A stretch of 64,000 bases of DNA, taken from NCBI RefSeq assembly GCF_900541275.1, contig NZ_UQJH01000001.1:372001-436000 (forward strand), read 5' to 3'. Position 1 is the stretch's first letter. Each line of letters opens with the position of its first letter. Position numbers and translations under genes: made by a program. The notes below the pieces were generated by a model that was given only the letters and a program-made list of their open reading frames with translations, ran no database searches and had not been told where the DNA came from. Below are positions 37,535 to 45,371 of the stretch, in pieces. Source of the DNA: an uncultured Porphyromonas sp. (lineage in GTDB: Bacteria; Bacteroidota; Bacteroidia; Bacteroidales; Porphyromonadaceae).

Positions 37535-39340
37535 TTACATCCTCTGAGGTACGCGAATGCCGAGGAGCCCCATAGCGGTCTTGATCACCTTGCCGGTCTC
37601 TTCACTCAGGCTGACGCGGAAGGAGCGGAGCTGCGCATTTTCCTCCCGAAGGACAGGGCAGTCGTGATAGAACTGGTTATAGAGCTTTACTAAGTCAAAT
37701 GTGTAATTGCAGATCGCGGCGGGATTGAGATCATCAGCAGCGGCAGACACCACGCTCGGGAAGCGGTCGATCGCCTGCACGAGGGACTTCTCCTTCTCCT
37801 CCAGCTCGAGTGCGGCACCTCTCCAGTCGACTCGATCACCAGCCTTGCTGACCAGACTGCAGATACGAGCATAGGTGTACTGGATGAATGGACCGGTATT
37901 CCCATTGAAGTCAATGGACTCCTCGGGGTCAAACATCATATTCTTCCGCGGATCAACCTTCAGGAGGAAGTACTTCAGAGCGCCCATCCCGACGATCTCA
38001 TCGACCTCGTTGCGCTCATCCTCGGGAAGCTCCTTGATCTGCCCCTGAGTCTCGCTCACATTATGCGCCTCCTCGTGCATCGCCTGCATCAGATCATCTG
38101 CATCGACGACCGTACCCTCGCGGCTCTTCATCTTGCCGTTGGGCAGCTCCACCATACCATAGGAGAAGTGGACAAGCTCCTTGCCGAAGGGGAAGCCGAG
38201 CTTATCGAGGAGAATGGAGAGGACCTGGAAGTGGTACTCCTGCTCATTACCCACCACGTAGATCATACGATCGATGGGGTAGTCAGCGAAGCGCATCTTT
38301 GCCGTGCCTATGTCCTGAGTCATGTAGACCGATGTGCCGTCGGAGCGAAGCAGGATCTTGCGGTCCAGACCATCCTCGCGGAGATCAGCCCATACGGAGC
38401 GGTCCTCGTCCCTGACAAAGAGTCCCTCGTTCAGTCCGCGAAGCACCTCCTTCTTTCCCTCCAGATAGGTGTCACTCTCGTAGTAGATCTTATCGAAGTC
38501 GACCCCCAGCCGCTTATAAGTCTCATCAAATCCGGTGTAGACCCAGTCATTCATCTTCTTCCAGAGCGAGCGGACCTGCTCATCACCAGCCTCCCACTTC
38601 TCCAGCATCTGCCGAGCTTCCTTCATCAGCGGACTGGCTGCCTCAGCCTCTTCCTTAGAGAGTCCCTGAGAGTCCATCAGCTCCTTTACCTCGGCACGGT
38701 AGTGCTTGTCGAAGAGGACATAGAAGTCTCCCACCAAGTGGTCCCCCTTTTTGCCCGAGCTCTCCGGCGTAACGCCATCGCCCCACTTGAGCCAAGCCAG
38801 CATCGACTTACAGATGTGTATGCCGCGGTCATTGACAATATTAGTCTTGATCACCCGACAGCCGTTTGCCTTAAGTATCTGTGCAAGGCTGTACCCAAGG
38901 AGGTTATTCCGCACGTGACCAAGGTGAAGTGGCTTATTCGTATTAGGAGAGGAGTACTCGATCATGTAGAGCGGCGCATCCTCACCAGCGGACCGAGTCC
39001 CGAATCGCTGCTGATCAGCCACCTCACCGAGCTGATCCACATAGAGGGCAGAAGTAAGCGAGAGATTGAGAAATCCCTTGACCACATTATAGCTCTGGAT
39101 CATCCGAGGGAAGTGGGCTGTCAGGTAGTCACCAATGGCATTACCCAGCTCCTCGGGCTTCATATGAGCCTGCTTGAGAAAAGGAAAAACGACAAGGGTA
39201 AAGTCCCCCTCCTGATCCTTCCTAGTGGGATCAAGCCGTACCTCTTCAGGTGATAGGTCTATGTCAAAAAGGGCCTTCAGAGCATCCGATACCGCTCTCT
39301 GGAGATGATTCTCAAGGGTATGATATGATCTATTAGTCAT
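37535..39340 (-). CDS. argS: Arginyl-tRNA synthetase
   Basis: The protein has 601 residues of class I type. The N-terminal Add-1 domain is followed by the HIGH-type motif NKPLHLGHVRN and the KMSKS-equivalent KMKSREGTVV. The C-terminal anticodon-binding domain ends VKIKTAMGLLGIRVPQRM-like, as usual for ArgS. It charges tRNA-Arg. It lies 5 bp after panD. Confidence 0.95.
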   Translation of the reverse strand: MTNRSYHTLENHLQRAVSDALKALFDIDLSPEEVRLDPTRKDQEGDFTLVVFPFLKQAHMKPEELGNAIGDYLTAHFPRMIQSYNVVKGFLNLSLTSALYVDQLGEVADQQRFGTRSAGEDAPLYMIEYSSPNTNKPLHLGHVRNNLLGYSLAQILKANGCRVIKTNIVNDRGIHICKSMLAWLKWGDGVTPESSGKKGDHLVGDFYVLFDKHYRAEVKELMDSQGLSKEEAEAASPLMKEARQMLEKWEAGDEQVRSLWKKMNDWVYTGFDETYKRLGVDFDKIYYESDTYLEGKKEVLRGLNEGLFVRDEDRSVWADLREDGLDRKILLRSDGTSVYMTQDIGTAKMRFADYPIDRMIYVVGNEQEYHFQVLSILLDKLGFPFGKELVHFSYGMVELPNGKMKSREGTVVDADDLMQAMHEEAHNVSETQGQIKELPEDERNEVDEIVGMGALKYFLLKVDPRKNMMFDPEESIDFNGNTGPFIQYTYARICSLVSKAGDRVDWRGAALELEEKEKSLVQAIDRFPSVVSAAADDLNPAAICNYTFDLVKLYNQFYHDCPVLREENAQLRSFRVSLSEETGKVIKTAMGLLGIRVPQRM

Positions 39341-39345
39341 AAGGA

Positions 39346-39699
39346 TTAGTCGACAAGTTTATTAGTAGTTGTATCCGGGAAAATCACTGTCGGCTCAAAG
39401 TGAAGAGCCTCCTCCGGAGTCATCTGTGCATAGGAGATGATGAGGACAATGTCACCGGGCAGGAAGTGTCGGGCAGCAGCTCCATTGAGACAGATCGTCC
39501 CGCTACCTCTCTCACCGGGGATCACATAGGTCTCCAGCCGAGCACCATTATTGTTATTAACCACCTGCACCTTCTCTCCCCTAATCAGGTGAGCGGCATC
39601 CATTAGCTCCTCATCGATGGTGATACTCCCCACGTAATTAAGGTTTGCCTCAGTGACGTGGACTCGATGGATCTTAGACTTCAATACTCCTATATACAT
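39346..39699 (-). CDS. panD: Aspartate 1-decarboxylase (pyruvoyl-dependent)
   Basis: The protein has 117 residues. The self-cleavage site Gly24-Ser25 (NYVGSITID) generates the pyruvoyl group, and the catalytic [20 protein letters not shown] region is intact. It makes beta-alanine for pantothenate. The length matches the family. It is 28 bp after ispF. Confidence 0.95.
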   Translation of the reverse strand: MYIGVLKSKIHRVHVTEANLNYVGSITIDEELMDAAHLIRGEKVQVVNNNNGARLETYVIPGERGSGTICLNGAAARHFLPGDIVLIISYAQMTPEEALHFEPTVIFPDTTTNKLVD

Positions 39700-39727
39700 A
39701 ATACCTGTATCCGATTGCGGGGCAAAA

Positions 39728-40246
39728 TTAGCGTTTTTTCAGCTCACCACTATCCCCGCACTCCGTCCCATAGATAAGCGCGACGGCATAAGCGGTCATC
39801 CCCTCCTCTCTCCCGACCGAGTCCATCCGCTCATTAGTGGTTGCCTTGATCGAAATATCCTCTGGAGAGACCTCCAGGAGCTCTGCGATCCGCTCTTGCA
39901 TCTGTGGCACAAAGGGGTTTAGCTTCGGAGACTCCGCCACAATGGTCGCATCGACATTCCCCACTCTGTAGTTCCTCTCACAGAGCAGGCTATAGACCTC
40001 GGCAAGCAGGAGCGTAGAGTCAGCTCCGGCATACTTGGGATCCGTGTCGGGAAAGTGGAAGCCTATGTCTCTCAGGGCAGCAGCTCCGAGGAGAGCATCA
40101 GCGATCGCATGGAGCAGCACATCTGCATCGGAGTGCCCCAGGAGCCCTCTGGATGAGGGGATCCGGACCCCACCGAGTGTCAGTGGCCGTCCCTCTACGA
40201 GACGATGAACATCATAGCCGTAGCCGACCCTTATCTTTTGCATCAT
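39728..40246 (-). CDS. ispF: 2-C-methyl-D-erythritol 2,4-cyclodiphosphate synthase
   Basis: The protein has 172 residues. The metal-binding YDVHRL and [20 protein letters not shown], with FPDTDPKY after, are the IspF signature. It acts in the MEP isoprenoid pathway, whose ispE also lies in this window. The start codon (TGATGATG context) overlaps the porV stop, and the porV-ispF order matches what I recall in P. gingivalis. Confidence 0.95.
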   Translation of the reverse strand: MMQKIRVGYGYDVHRLVEGRPLTLGGVRIPSSRGLLGHSDADVLLHAIADALLGAAALRDIGFHFPDTDPKYAGADSTLLLAEVYSLLCERNYRVGNVDATIVAESPKLNPFVPQMQERIAELLEVSPEDISIKATTNERMDSVGREEGMTAYAVALIYGTECGDSGELKKR

Positions 40247-41397
40247 CAGAAGTCTGCACTCAGGGTGACTCTCAGGGTATTATTGAGTGGCGACTTACTA
40301 TCGCTTGCCACAAAGTAGGCGAGGTCAAGCCTTGCCATCTCGTAGCGAAAGCCTCCACCGAGGGTCAAGCCAGCGCCAAGCCCGGCATCAGGATGGACAA
40401 ACCTATAGCCTGCTCGAGCGAAGAGCCGTCCCTTATACCCATACTCCACACCGATGGAGGCAGCAAGATCGCGCCATGCATCGGTATCCCGCCACGACTG
40501 TCCCATAGCCTGCCATATAGAGTACCGGTAGTAGGCCTTTCGTGCCTCATCCAGACTGCCGGTCTTAGCAGACGTGGGATACTCGGGAACCATCAGCTTG
40601 TCTCCTGAGACCTGCAGGAAAAGCTCATCCGACTCGGTGAGCTGAAGTCTCGCTCCCACTCCGAGGTCAAGCGTAGCAGGCGAGTAGAGATAGGAGAGCC
40701 CGCCATCGTGCGTCATCTTTCCCCCCACATTGCGTAGAGCCAGGGCTGCAGTAAGCTCGGTCGGCAGACTCTTGATAGAGAAGGACTGGCGATAGGTCAC
40801 ACTGAGATCACCCATTACGGTCTGAGCAAGGCTACTTACTCCATTTTGCGAAATATTGTAGTCGGAGGCAACGTATCGGAGCCCGATCCCGACACTGAGC
40901 GTAGGGAGGACCCTCAGTCCATAGCCAAGATCGACAGAGAGTTCGTAGGGACGTGTCTCCATAACGCCTCGCTTACTCTTTGGGAATGCGAGGGTGTGAC
41001 CGATATTGAAATACCTCATCCCCAGCGCCACGGAGTGACGCAGATCCAATGCCCCATCAAAGGTGTAGTACCCTGTGACAGTCGAGAGGTTTATATCCCG
41101 CGTAAGATCCGGCATCCACGGTGTAAAGGAGAGCGACACCCCCCACGTCTTCCCATCGGATATCGGTAGCAGTGACATATTTTGCATCAGGGCAAAGGCT
41201 CCGTGGGCAGAGAGGAGACCACTCTCACCCATAGCTGCAGACCCCGCATCAGGAGTGATCAGGAGGGAGGGCGCACCGGTCACTCTCGGAGACCAGGAGT
41301 GATCCGAGGGCTCCGTGGCTGGCTCCTGAGCCGACAACCTCGCGAAGGGCGTGAGGATCAGCAGCGTCAGAGCGATCCATTTCTTTTCGATATTCAT
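40246..41397 (-). CDS. porV: PorV (LptO), type IX secretion outer-membrane shuttle protein
   Basis: The protein has 383 residues: a signal peptide ending LSAQ (about 24), then a 14-strand FadL-like beta-barrel. Family landmarks include PSLLITPDAGSAAMGESG near the N-terminus, the alternating barrel strands, and an end in TLRVTLSADF with terminal Phe. PorV carries type IX cargo from the SprA translocon to the PorU sortase and attachment complex. It overlaps the FAH-family gene upstream (4 bp) and ispF downstream. The porU gene I remember as its upstream neighbour in P. gingivalis is absent. Confidence 0.9.
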   Translation of the reverse strand: MNIEKKWIALTLLILTPFARLSAQEPATEPSDHSWSPRVTGAPSLLITPDAGSAAMGESGLLSAHGAFALMQNMSLLPISDGKTWGVSLSFTPWMPDLTRDINLSTVTGYYTFDGALDLRHSVALGMRYFNIGHTLAFPKSKRGVMETRPYELSVDLGYGLRVLPTLSVGIGLRYVASDYNISQNGVSSLAQTVMGDLSVTYRQSFSIKSLPTELTAALALRNVGGKMTHDGGLSYLYSPATLDLGVGARLQLTESDELFLQVSGDKLMVPEYPTSAKTGSLDEARKAYYRYSIWQAMGQSWRDTDAWRDLAASIGVEYGYKGRLFARAGYRFVHPDAGLGAGLTLGGGFRYEMARLDLAYFVASDSKSPLNNTLRVTLSADF

Positions 41398-42005
41398 TCT
41401 ATACCTATTCTTAGTAGTTCCTGATCCCCCTCTGCAATAAAGAGGTAATGTCCGCCCTCAATGGTCTTGTACTCATCTCCGAGGGGAAAACAAATACAGT
41501 CACCCGTCTTGAGGAGATAGAGCTGAGCTATCGCCGAGACCACTTCATTGATCCTATCGTCCGAGGGCAGGGGAAGCGGATCCGAAGACTCACGAAGCGG
41601 GGTAGCTCCCTCAGTCTCAAGGAGTGTTACCCGACTAGACCTTAGCTCCTCGATAGGGCAAAAGTCCCCCACTGCAAGCGACCCATCAAAGGAGTAAGCC
41701 ACACCGGGATCCATACGCTCAGAGAGACGATCGAGCACCAGTTGTCGATCAGCCAAAGCGACCCCCCACGCAGCCCTCCGGTAGTACCTCTCAGCAAAGC
41801 GTGGCTCGAAGCCTTTACCCGCACGGTCAATCCTCACGACCAGCTGGGGCATATAGCTCAGTCCCCTCATCCAGGAGGTGATCATGACACGCTTACCACT
41901 ATTAAGGAGCGTATGATCCCCCCTAAGATAGAGGCTTGTCATTAAGGTGTCCTCCGTGGAGGGAATACCCACAAGGAGGTCAAAGTCAGTGCAGAAGACC
42001 TTCAT
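41394..42005 (-). CDS. Fumarylacetoacetate hydrolase family protein, probably catalytically degenerate
   Basis: The protein has 203 residues from MKVFCTDFDLL, whose ATG overlaps the rex stop (ATGA). The longer frame to 42125 lies inside rex and is rejected. Landmarks fit the FAH fold: LVVRIDRAGKGFEPRFAERYY, then SFDGSLAVGDFCP, then YLLKTGDCICFPLGDEYKTI. Compared with the form I recall (YEAELVVRI and GIDFTARDLQ), the acidic metal ligands are replaced (YMPQLVVRI and GVALADRQLV). It may be inactive or altered. An FAH gene beside porU/porV is also what I recall from P. gingivalis. Confidence 0.7.
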   Translation of the reverse strand: MKVFCTDFDLLVGIPSTEDTLMTSLYLRGDHTLLNSGKRVMITSWMRGLSYMPQLVVRIDRAGKGFEPRFAERYYRRAAWGVALADRQLVLDRLSERMDPGVAYSFDGSLAVGDFCPIEELRSSRVTLLETEGATPLRESSDPLPLPSDDRINEVVSAIAQLYLLKTGDCICFPLGDEYKTIEGGHYLFIAEGDQELLRIGIE

Positions 42006-42652
42006 ATCTCCTCGTGACCCATAGCGTGGACGCGATTGAACATCACCGCCAGACTGGCATACATCGAGAGATTCTCTACCACCACATCGTCCGGCACAGC
42101 GATCCGAAAGGGGGTAAAATTCCATATCGCCCTCAGTCCACTCTCCACAAGTCGATCCGTAACCTCCTGAGCATACTCGACCGGGACGGTCAGCACACCG
42201 ATCTGTACCCCCTCGTCGAGATGCTGATCCAGCTCAGCCATATCGTAGATAGGCACACCCAGAGAGTCATCGCCAATCACGGAAGGGCTGGTATCGAAGC
42301 CCGCCACGATGTCCAGACCATACTGATAGAGTCCCTTATCCCTGATGAGAGCGGCTCCCAGATTACCGCATCCAAAGACATAGGCCTTATGCTGAGCCAC
42401 AAAGCCGAGAAACTTTCCCAGCACCTCTACCATCTCATCGGTCGAGTAGCCGACGCGAGTCTTACCGACGATATTGACATACGACAGATCCTTGGCAACG
42501 AGAGACGGATCGATCCCAATGCTGCGAGCGATGTAGGTACTGGAGACCACCTCCTTACCTCGCGCCTGTAGCAGCTTGATGTACGCCAGATACCACGGCA
42601 GACGACGGAGGACAGGCTCCGGCACTTGATTCTTTGGCTTCTTTCTACTCAT
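42002..42652 (-). CDS. rex: Redox-sensing transcriptional repressor Rex
   Basis: The protein has 216 residues. The N-terminal winged helix (VLRRLPWYLAYIKLLQARG, then IARSIGIDPSLVAKDLSYVN) binds DNA. A Rossmann domain with GCGNLG at 94-99 binds NADH, and the C-terminal swapped helix completes the fold. Rex represses fermentative and redox genes when NAD+/NADH is high. It is the first gene of a nine-gene leftward run; no obvious Rex operator was spotted nearby. Confidence 0.93.
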   Translation of the reverse strand: MSRKKPKNQVPEPVLRRLPWYLAYIKLLQARGKEVVSSTYIARSIGIDPSLVAKDLSYVNIVGKTRVGYSTDEMVEVLGKFLGFVAQHKAYVFGCGNLGAALIRDKGLYQYGLDIVAGFDTSPSVIGDDSLGVPIYDMAELDQHLDEGVQIGVLTVPVEYAQEVTDRLVESGLRAIWNFTPFRIAVPDDVVVENLSMYASLAVMFNRVHAMGHEEI

Positions 42653-42747
42653 TAATTGACTCGTACAGCGAAGTTTTTACTCGTCAGAGAAAACCACTCC
42701 TCGGGCTCGCTGTGCACCCGAAGAGCTACTCCTTAGCTTACTGCGCT

Positions 42748-42755
42748 CAAATTTA
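42748..42755 (-). promoter_or_regulatory. Candidate -7 box of the rex run
   Basis: Minus-strand TAAATTTG fits TAnnTTTG and lies 95 bp before the rex start. No -33 element is clear. Besides this and the tRNA-Asp terminator, I see nothing else definite in 42653-42977. Confidence 0.35.
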
Positions 42756-42919
42756 CCATTTTCCCCCTAATTCCTCCATTCCGTACGTCTATGGACCTAA
42801 AGACAGGATCTAAAAAACTGCGTGGTTTTTGCGGGGTCGAAGTGCATTTTGGGGCAAAACAATACTATTTGAAGCAAATCGGAGGCACAGATCGCATGAA
42901 GAAATCGTGGAGAAAAAGC

Positions 42920-42968
42920 AAAAAAAGAGAGACTGTAAGTGCTTGATATCAGCGACTTACGGTCTCTC
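42920..42968 (-). terminator. Rho-independent terminator of tRNA-Asp
   Basis: A 14-bp stem with one G-U pair (42927-42940 with 42955-42968) is followed on the minus strand by seven T residues (42920-42926). It lies 9 bp after the tRNA 3' end. Confidence 0.88.
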
Positions 42969-42977
42969 CTTCATTTG

Positions 42978-43051
42978 CGGTGCGAACGGGACTCGAACCC
43001 GTGACCTCCTGCGTGACAGGCAGGCATTCTAACCAGCTGAACTACCGCACC
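42978..43051 (-). tRNA. tRNA-Asp (anticodon GTC)
   Basis: A 74-nt cloverleaf. The acceptor stem GGTGCGG pairs with TCGCACC (last pair G-U). The anticodon stem-loop CCTGC-CTGTCAC-GCAGG gives GTC, and the T arm has GGTTCGAGTCC. The discriminator is G, as expected for Asp, and CCA is not encoded. Confidence 0.97.
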
Positions 43052-43107
43052 TAACTTCCAGAACTCTTACAGGTCTCTCTGACACTGTTTCTTTCGGTTT
43101 TGCTCTG

Positions 43108-43137
43108 CAAAGGTAAGAATTTTATTGGACACTGCAA
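43108..43137 (-). promoter_or_regulatory. Promoter of tRNA-Asp
   Basis: On the minus strand a TTG (43135-43137) stands 19 bp before TACCTTTG (43108-43115), followed by CAGAGCAAAA. The tRNA-Phe promoter has the same spacing and CAGTGCAAAA, so both tRNAs share an extended box. Confidence 0.78.
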
Positions 43138-43159
43138 GGGGATAGCCCTCTACTATCCC

Positions 43160-44017
43160 TCAAAATGTGAGGTGAGTCATGATCGGGAAGTGATCCGAGG
43201 GAAGCCTGCCATGGTCTTGGTCGGTGATAGTCCGATAGTTATCCACCCTAATATTGGGCGACACCCAGATGTAGTCGATCGGTTCATCAGAGAAGTTGCT
43301 CAGATCAAAGTCGTGAAAAGTGCCGGAGGGACCATAGGGCTTTGCCTGGCTGATCGTTCTCGAGTCGCGGAGCAGTGCTGCCTCCCGGAGGATCCGTATC
43401 GGCTCTTCATCGGGACCAGCATTGAAGTCACCGGTGAGGATCACCGTCTCTCCCCTCGCGAGCAAGGGACGGATACGGCTCAGCAGGAGGTACGAGGACT
43501 GCCGTCTCGCCTCCTGACCGACATGGTCGTAGTGGACATTGAAGAAATACAACGTCTTGCCGCTGATCCGATCACGGAAGTGTCCCCAGCTACATATGCG
43601 GAGGCACTCCGAGGCATCCCAGCCGTGAGACGGCACCTCGGGTGTCTCTGACAGCCAAAAGTCTCCCTGATCCAGCAGGTCAAAGCGGTCGGTCCGGTAA
43701 AAGATGGCAGAGTGCTCACCAGCCTCCTTACCATCATCACGCCCTACCCCGATGTAGTCATAGCTATCGAGGGTATCGATATCCTTCAGCTGCTCCAGGT
43801 AGCCCTCCTGGGTGCCGAGGAAGTCAAAGCCGTAGTAGGCTATCAGGTCGGTGACCATCTGGCAGCGGTTGGCCCAGCTATTCTCACCATCGTGGTCATT
43901 GAGGTACCTGAGGTTGAAGCTTCCCACAGTCAGGGGATGTGCTGCCTGCTGTGCGAGAGAGGTCCCCCCAACGAGGAGGGAGCCGATCAGGAGGAGCACC
44001 GAAAATAGTCGTTTCAT
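43160..44017 (-). CDS. Secreted endonuclease/exonuclease/phosphatase family protein
   Basis: The protein has 285 residues from MKRLFSVLLLIGSLLVGG, a clear signal peptide ending SLAQ. A longer frame to 44053 crosses the TATCTTTG promoter box and is rejected. EEP-fold motifs are SFNLRY, GTQEG, FFNVHYDHVG, LTGDFNAGPDEEP and SDHFPI, in the order of DNase I/Mg-dependent phosphodiesterases. The substrate could be DNA, a phospholipid or an inositol phosphate; sequence cannot decide. It is monocistronic. Confidence 0.9.
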   Translation of the reverse strand: MKRLFSVLLLIGSLLVGGTSLAQQAAHPLTVGSFNLRYLNDHDGENSWANRCQMVTDLIAYYGFDFLGTQEGYLEQLKDIDTLDSYDYIGVGRDDGKEAGEHSAIFYRTDRFDLLDQGDFWLSETPEVPSHGWDASECLRICSWGHFRDRISGKTLYFFNVHYDHVGQEARRQSSYLLLSRIRPLLARGETVILTGDFNAGPDEEPIRILREAALLRDSRTISQAKPYGPSGTFHDFDLSNFSDEPIDYIWVSPNIRVDNYRTITDQDHGRLPSDHFPIMTHLTF

Positions 44018-44040
44018 ATCAATATAGTCTAGTACGGAGA

Positions 44041-44048
44041 CAAAGATA
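44041..44048 (-). promoter_or_regulatory. Likely -7 box of the endonuclease-family gene
   Basis: Minus-strand TATCTTTG lies 23 bp before the chosen ATG at 44017, identical to the box before gyrB. The palindrome array starts 98 bp upstream. Confidence 0.5.
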
Positions 44049-44146
44049 GCCATTATTACCGACGGAAGGGCTCAGACAAGAGGTCGGTCCGAGGAGCAAA
44101 AGGTCCTAGGCGACCATCTCTTCCGGATCAGTAATATCGCATTGCA

Positions 44147-44206
44147 CTAATACCGATATTAGGCGTCACTAATATCGGTATTAGTGACGCCTAATATCGG
44201 TAAAAG
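44147..44206. repeat. 22-bp-period palindrome array, copy 4 (3 units)
   Basis: The units at 44147-44162, 44169-44184 and 44191-44206 are CTAATACCGATATTAG, CTAATATCGGTATTAG and CTAATATCGGTAAAAG. The spacers GCGTCA and TGACGC are reverse complements of each other, so the middle of the array is one larger palindrome. The degenerate end (TAAAAG, then AAATGATCC) points toward the metallophosphoesterase gene. The array lies in the 355-bp divergent gap 44018-44372, 98-126 bp from the two -7 boxes. Confidence 0.93.
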
Positions 44207-44332
44207 AAATGATCCAATAGGCAGAGGCTCTTCCGCTATGATCTTCAGGCGATTCACTGATAGGCATTTTCACCTATGGTGACAGAAACAAATCTGTATC
44301 CATATCGACACGCATATGAGACAGGGGCGTGG

Positions 44333-44340
44333 TAGATTTG
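44333..44340 (+). promoter_or_regulatory. Likely -7 box of the metallophosphoesterase gene
   Basis: TAGATTTG fits TAnnTTTG and lies 32 bp before the ATG at 44373. It falls inside the longer reading frame from 44316 and therefore supports the later start. Confidence 0.45.
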
Positions 44341-44372
44341 CGAAAAGTAACAATCGATCAATCATCTATCTC

Positions 44373-45284
44373 ATGACACAACACACTCTGGGACCCTCGG
44401 GCACAGGTCTTATCTCGAGACTACTCCTCCCATTACTCACCGCCCTACTGATCACCCCACTAACAATGGAGGCCGAGGAGTCGGGACCATTCCGAGTAGC
44501 GTTCCTTACAGACATTCACCTCGACGTACAGGGGACGCCTCGCAAGTGCGCCGGCTACAAGCGTGCTCTGGATAGCGTAAAGGATCACGACGTGGACCTT
44601 ATGATCCTTGGAGGTGACCTAGCCGACTTGGATCGACGTCTGCCGGAGGACTACGAGAGGGCCGGACTCGCTCTCGACAGGATACGCAGCATGGCCGAGG
44701 AGACCGGCATCCCGACCTATTACACCATCGGAAATCATGACCGCTACTACTACCGCGAGGATGGCAGCAAGGAGCCGACGGGGGTGGAGCTCTTCGAGAA
44801 GCACCTCTGTCGCTCGACCTACTCCATAGACCACAAAGGGGTCCACTTTGTGGTGATCAACTCGGTCGTCCCGACTAAGAAGGGCAACTATGCGATCTCT
44901 CTGGAGCAGATGGAGTGGATCAAGAAGGACCTAAAGAAAATGTCGGAGGGCTGCCCTCTGATCGTGGTTACCCACGTGCCGATCCAGTCGCTGTACTATG
45001 CTGCCACGGAGGGAAAGGTGTATGACAAGGACCTGATAAGTAACTTCAAGCCCCTCTGGGATCTCCTCGCGGAGTATCATACGGTGGCGGTGCTACAGGG
45101 ACACAATCACGTCCATGAGGAGCTATTCAGTCACGGCACTTGGCTCCTGATGGGAGGTGCTGTAAGTGGCGCCTGGTGGCAGGGACCCTTAGATGGCACA
45201 GAGGAGGGCTACCTCCTGCTGACTCTCGACCCAGAGAAAGATCAGTACAGCTGGGAGTATATCGACGATGGATGGGACGAGTAG
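44373..45284 (+). CDS. Secreted metallophosphoesterase (calcineurin-like)
   Basis: The protein has 303 residues from MTQHTLGPSGTGL. An N-terminal hydrophobic segment (about 12-30) acts as a signal peptide. All five metallophosphoesterase motifs are present: DIHLD, GGDLAD, GNHD, VTHVP and GHNHVHE. It hydrolyses a phosphomonoester or diester in the periplasm or outside; the substrate is unknown. It is a single gene ending at a bidirectional terminator. Confidence 0.9.
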   Translation: MTQHTLGPSGTGLISRLLLPLLTALLITPLTMEAEESGPFRVAFLTDIHLDVQGTPRKCAGYKRALDSVKDHDVDLMILGGDLADLDRRLPEDYERAGLALDRIRSMAEETGIPTYYTIGNHDRYYYREDGSKEPTGVELFEKHLCRSTYSIDHKGVHFVVINSVVPTKKGNYAISLEQMEWIKKDLKKMSEGCPLIVVTHVPIQSLYYAATEGKVYDKDLISNFKPLWDLLAEYHTVAVLQGHNHVHEELFSHGTWLLMGGAVSGAWWQGPLDGTEEGYLLLTLDPEKDQYSWEYIDDGWDE

Positions 45285-45302
45285 TGGAGTAAAGGATAGA
45301 GC

Positions 45303-45348
45303 AAAAAAAAGAGGTCTCCCTGCCGGATAGCAAGGAGACCTCTTTTTT
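45303..45348. terminator. Bidirectional terminator between convergent genes
   Basis: A 9-bp GC-containing stem GAGGTCTCC/GGAGACCTC (45311-45319 with 45334-45342) is flanked by A8 on the left and T6 on the right, so it can end transcripts from both sides: the metallophosphoesterase (+) and the S9 peptidase (-). Confidence 0.88.
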
Positions 45349-45371
45349 ACCCACCTAAGGGGATATGCGGA

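Noticed and set aside
42006..42125. 40-codon N-terminal extension of the FAH-family gene
   Set aside because: It lies wholly inside rex, has Cys/Gly/Arg-rich composition unlike the family, and the ATG at 42005 overlaps the rex stop in normal operon style.
42800..42830. AAAAAC/GTTTTT stem as a terminator or regulatory hairpin
   Set aside because: It has only six A-T-rich pairs with no supporting context.
42829..43032. 67-residue plus-strand reading frame ending ANGTRTRDLLRDRQAF
   Set aside because: Its end is the antisense of tRNA-Asp, a well-known source of false proteins, and the rest runs over the tRNA terminator.
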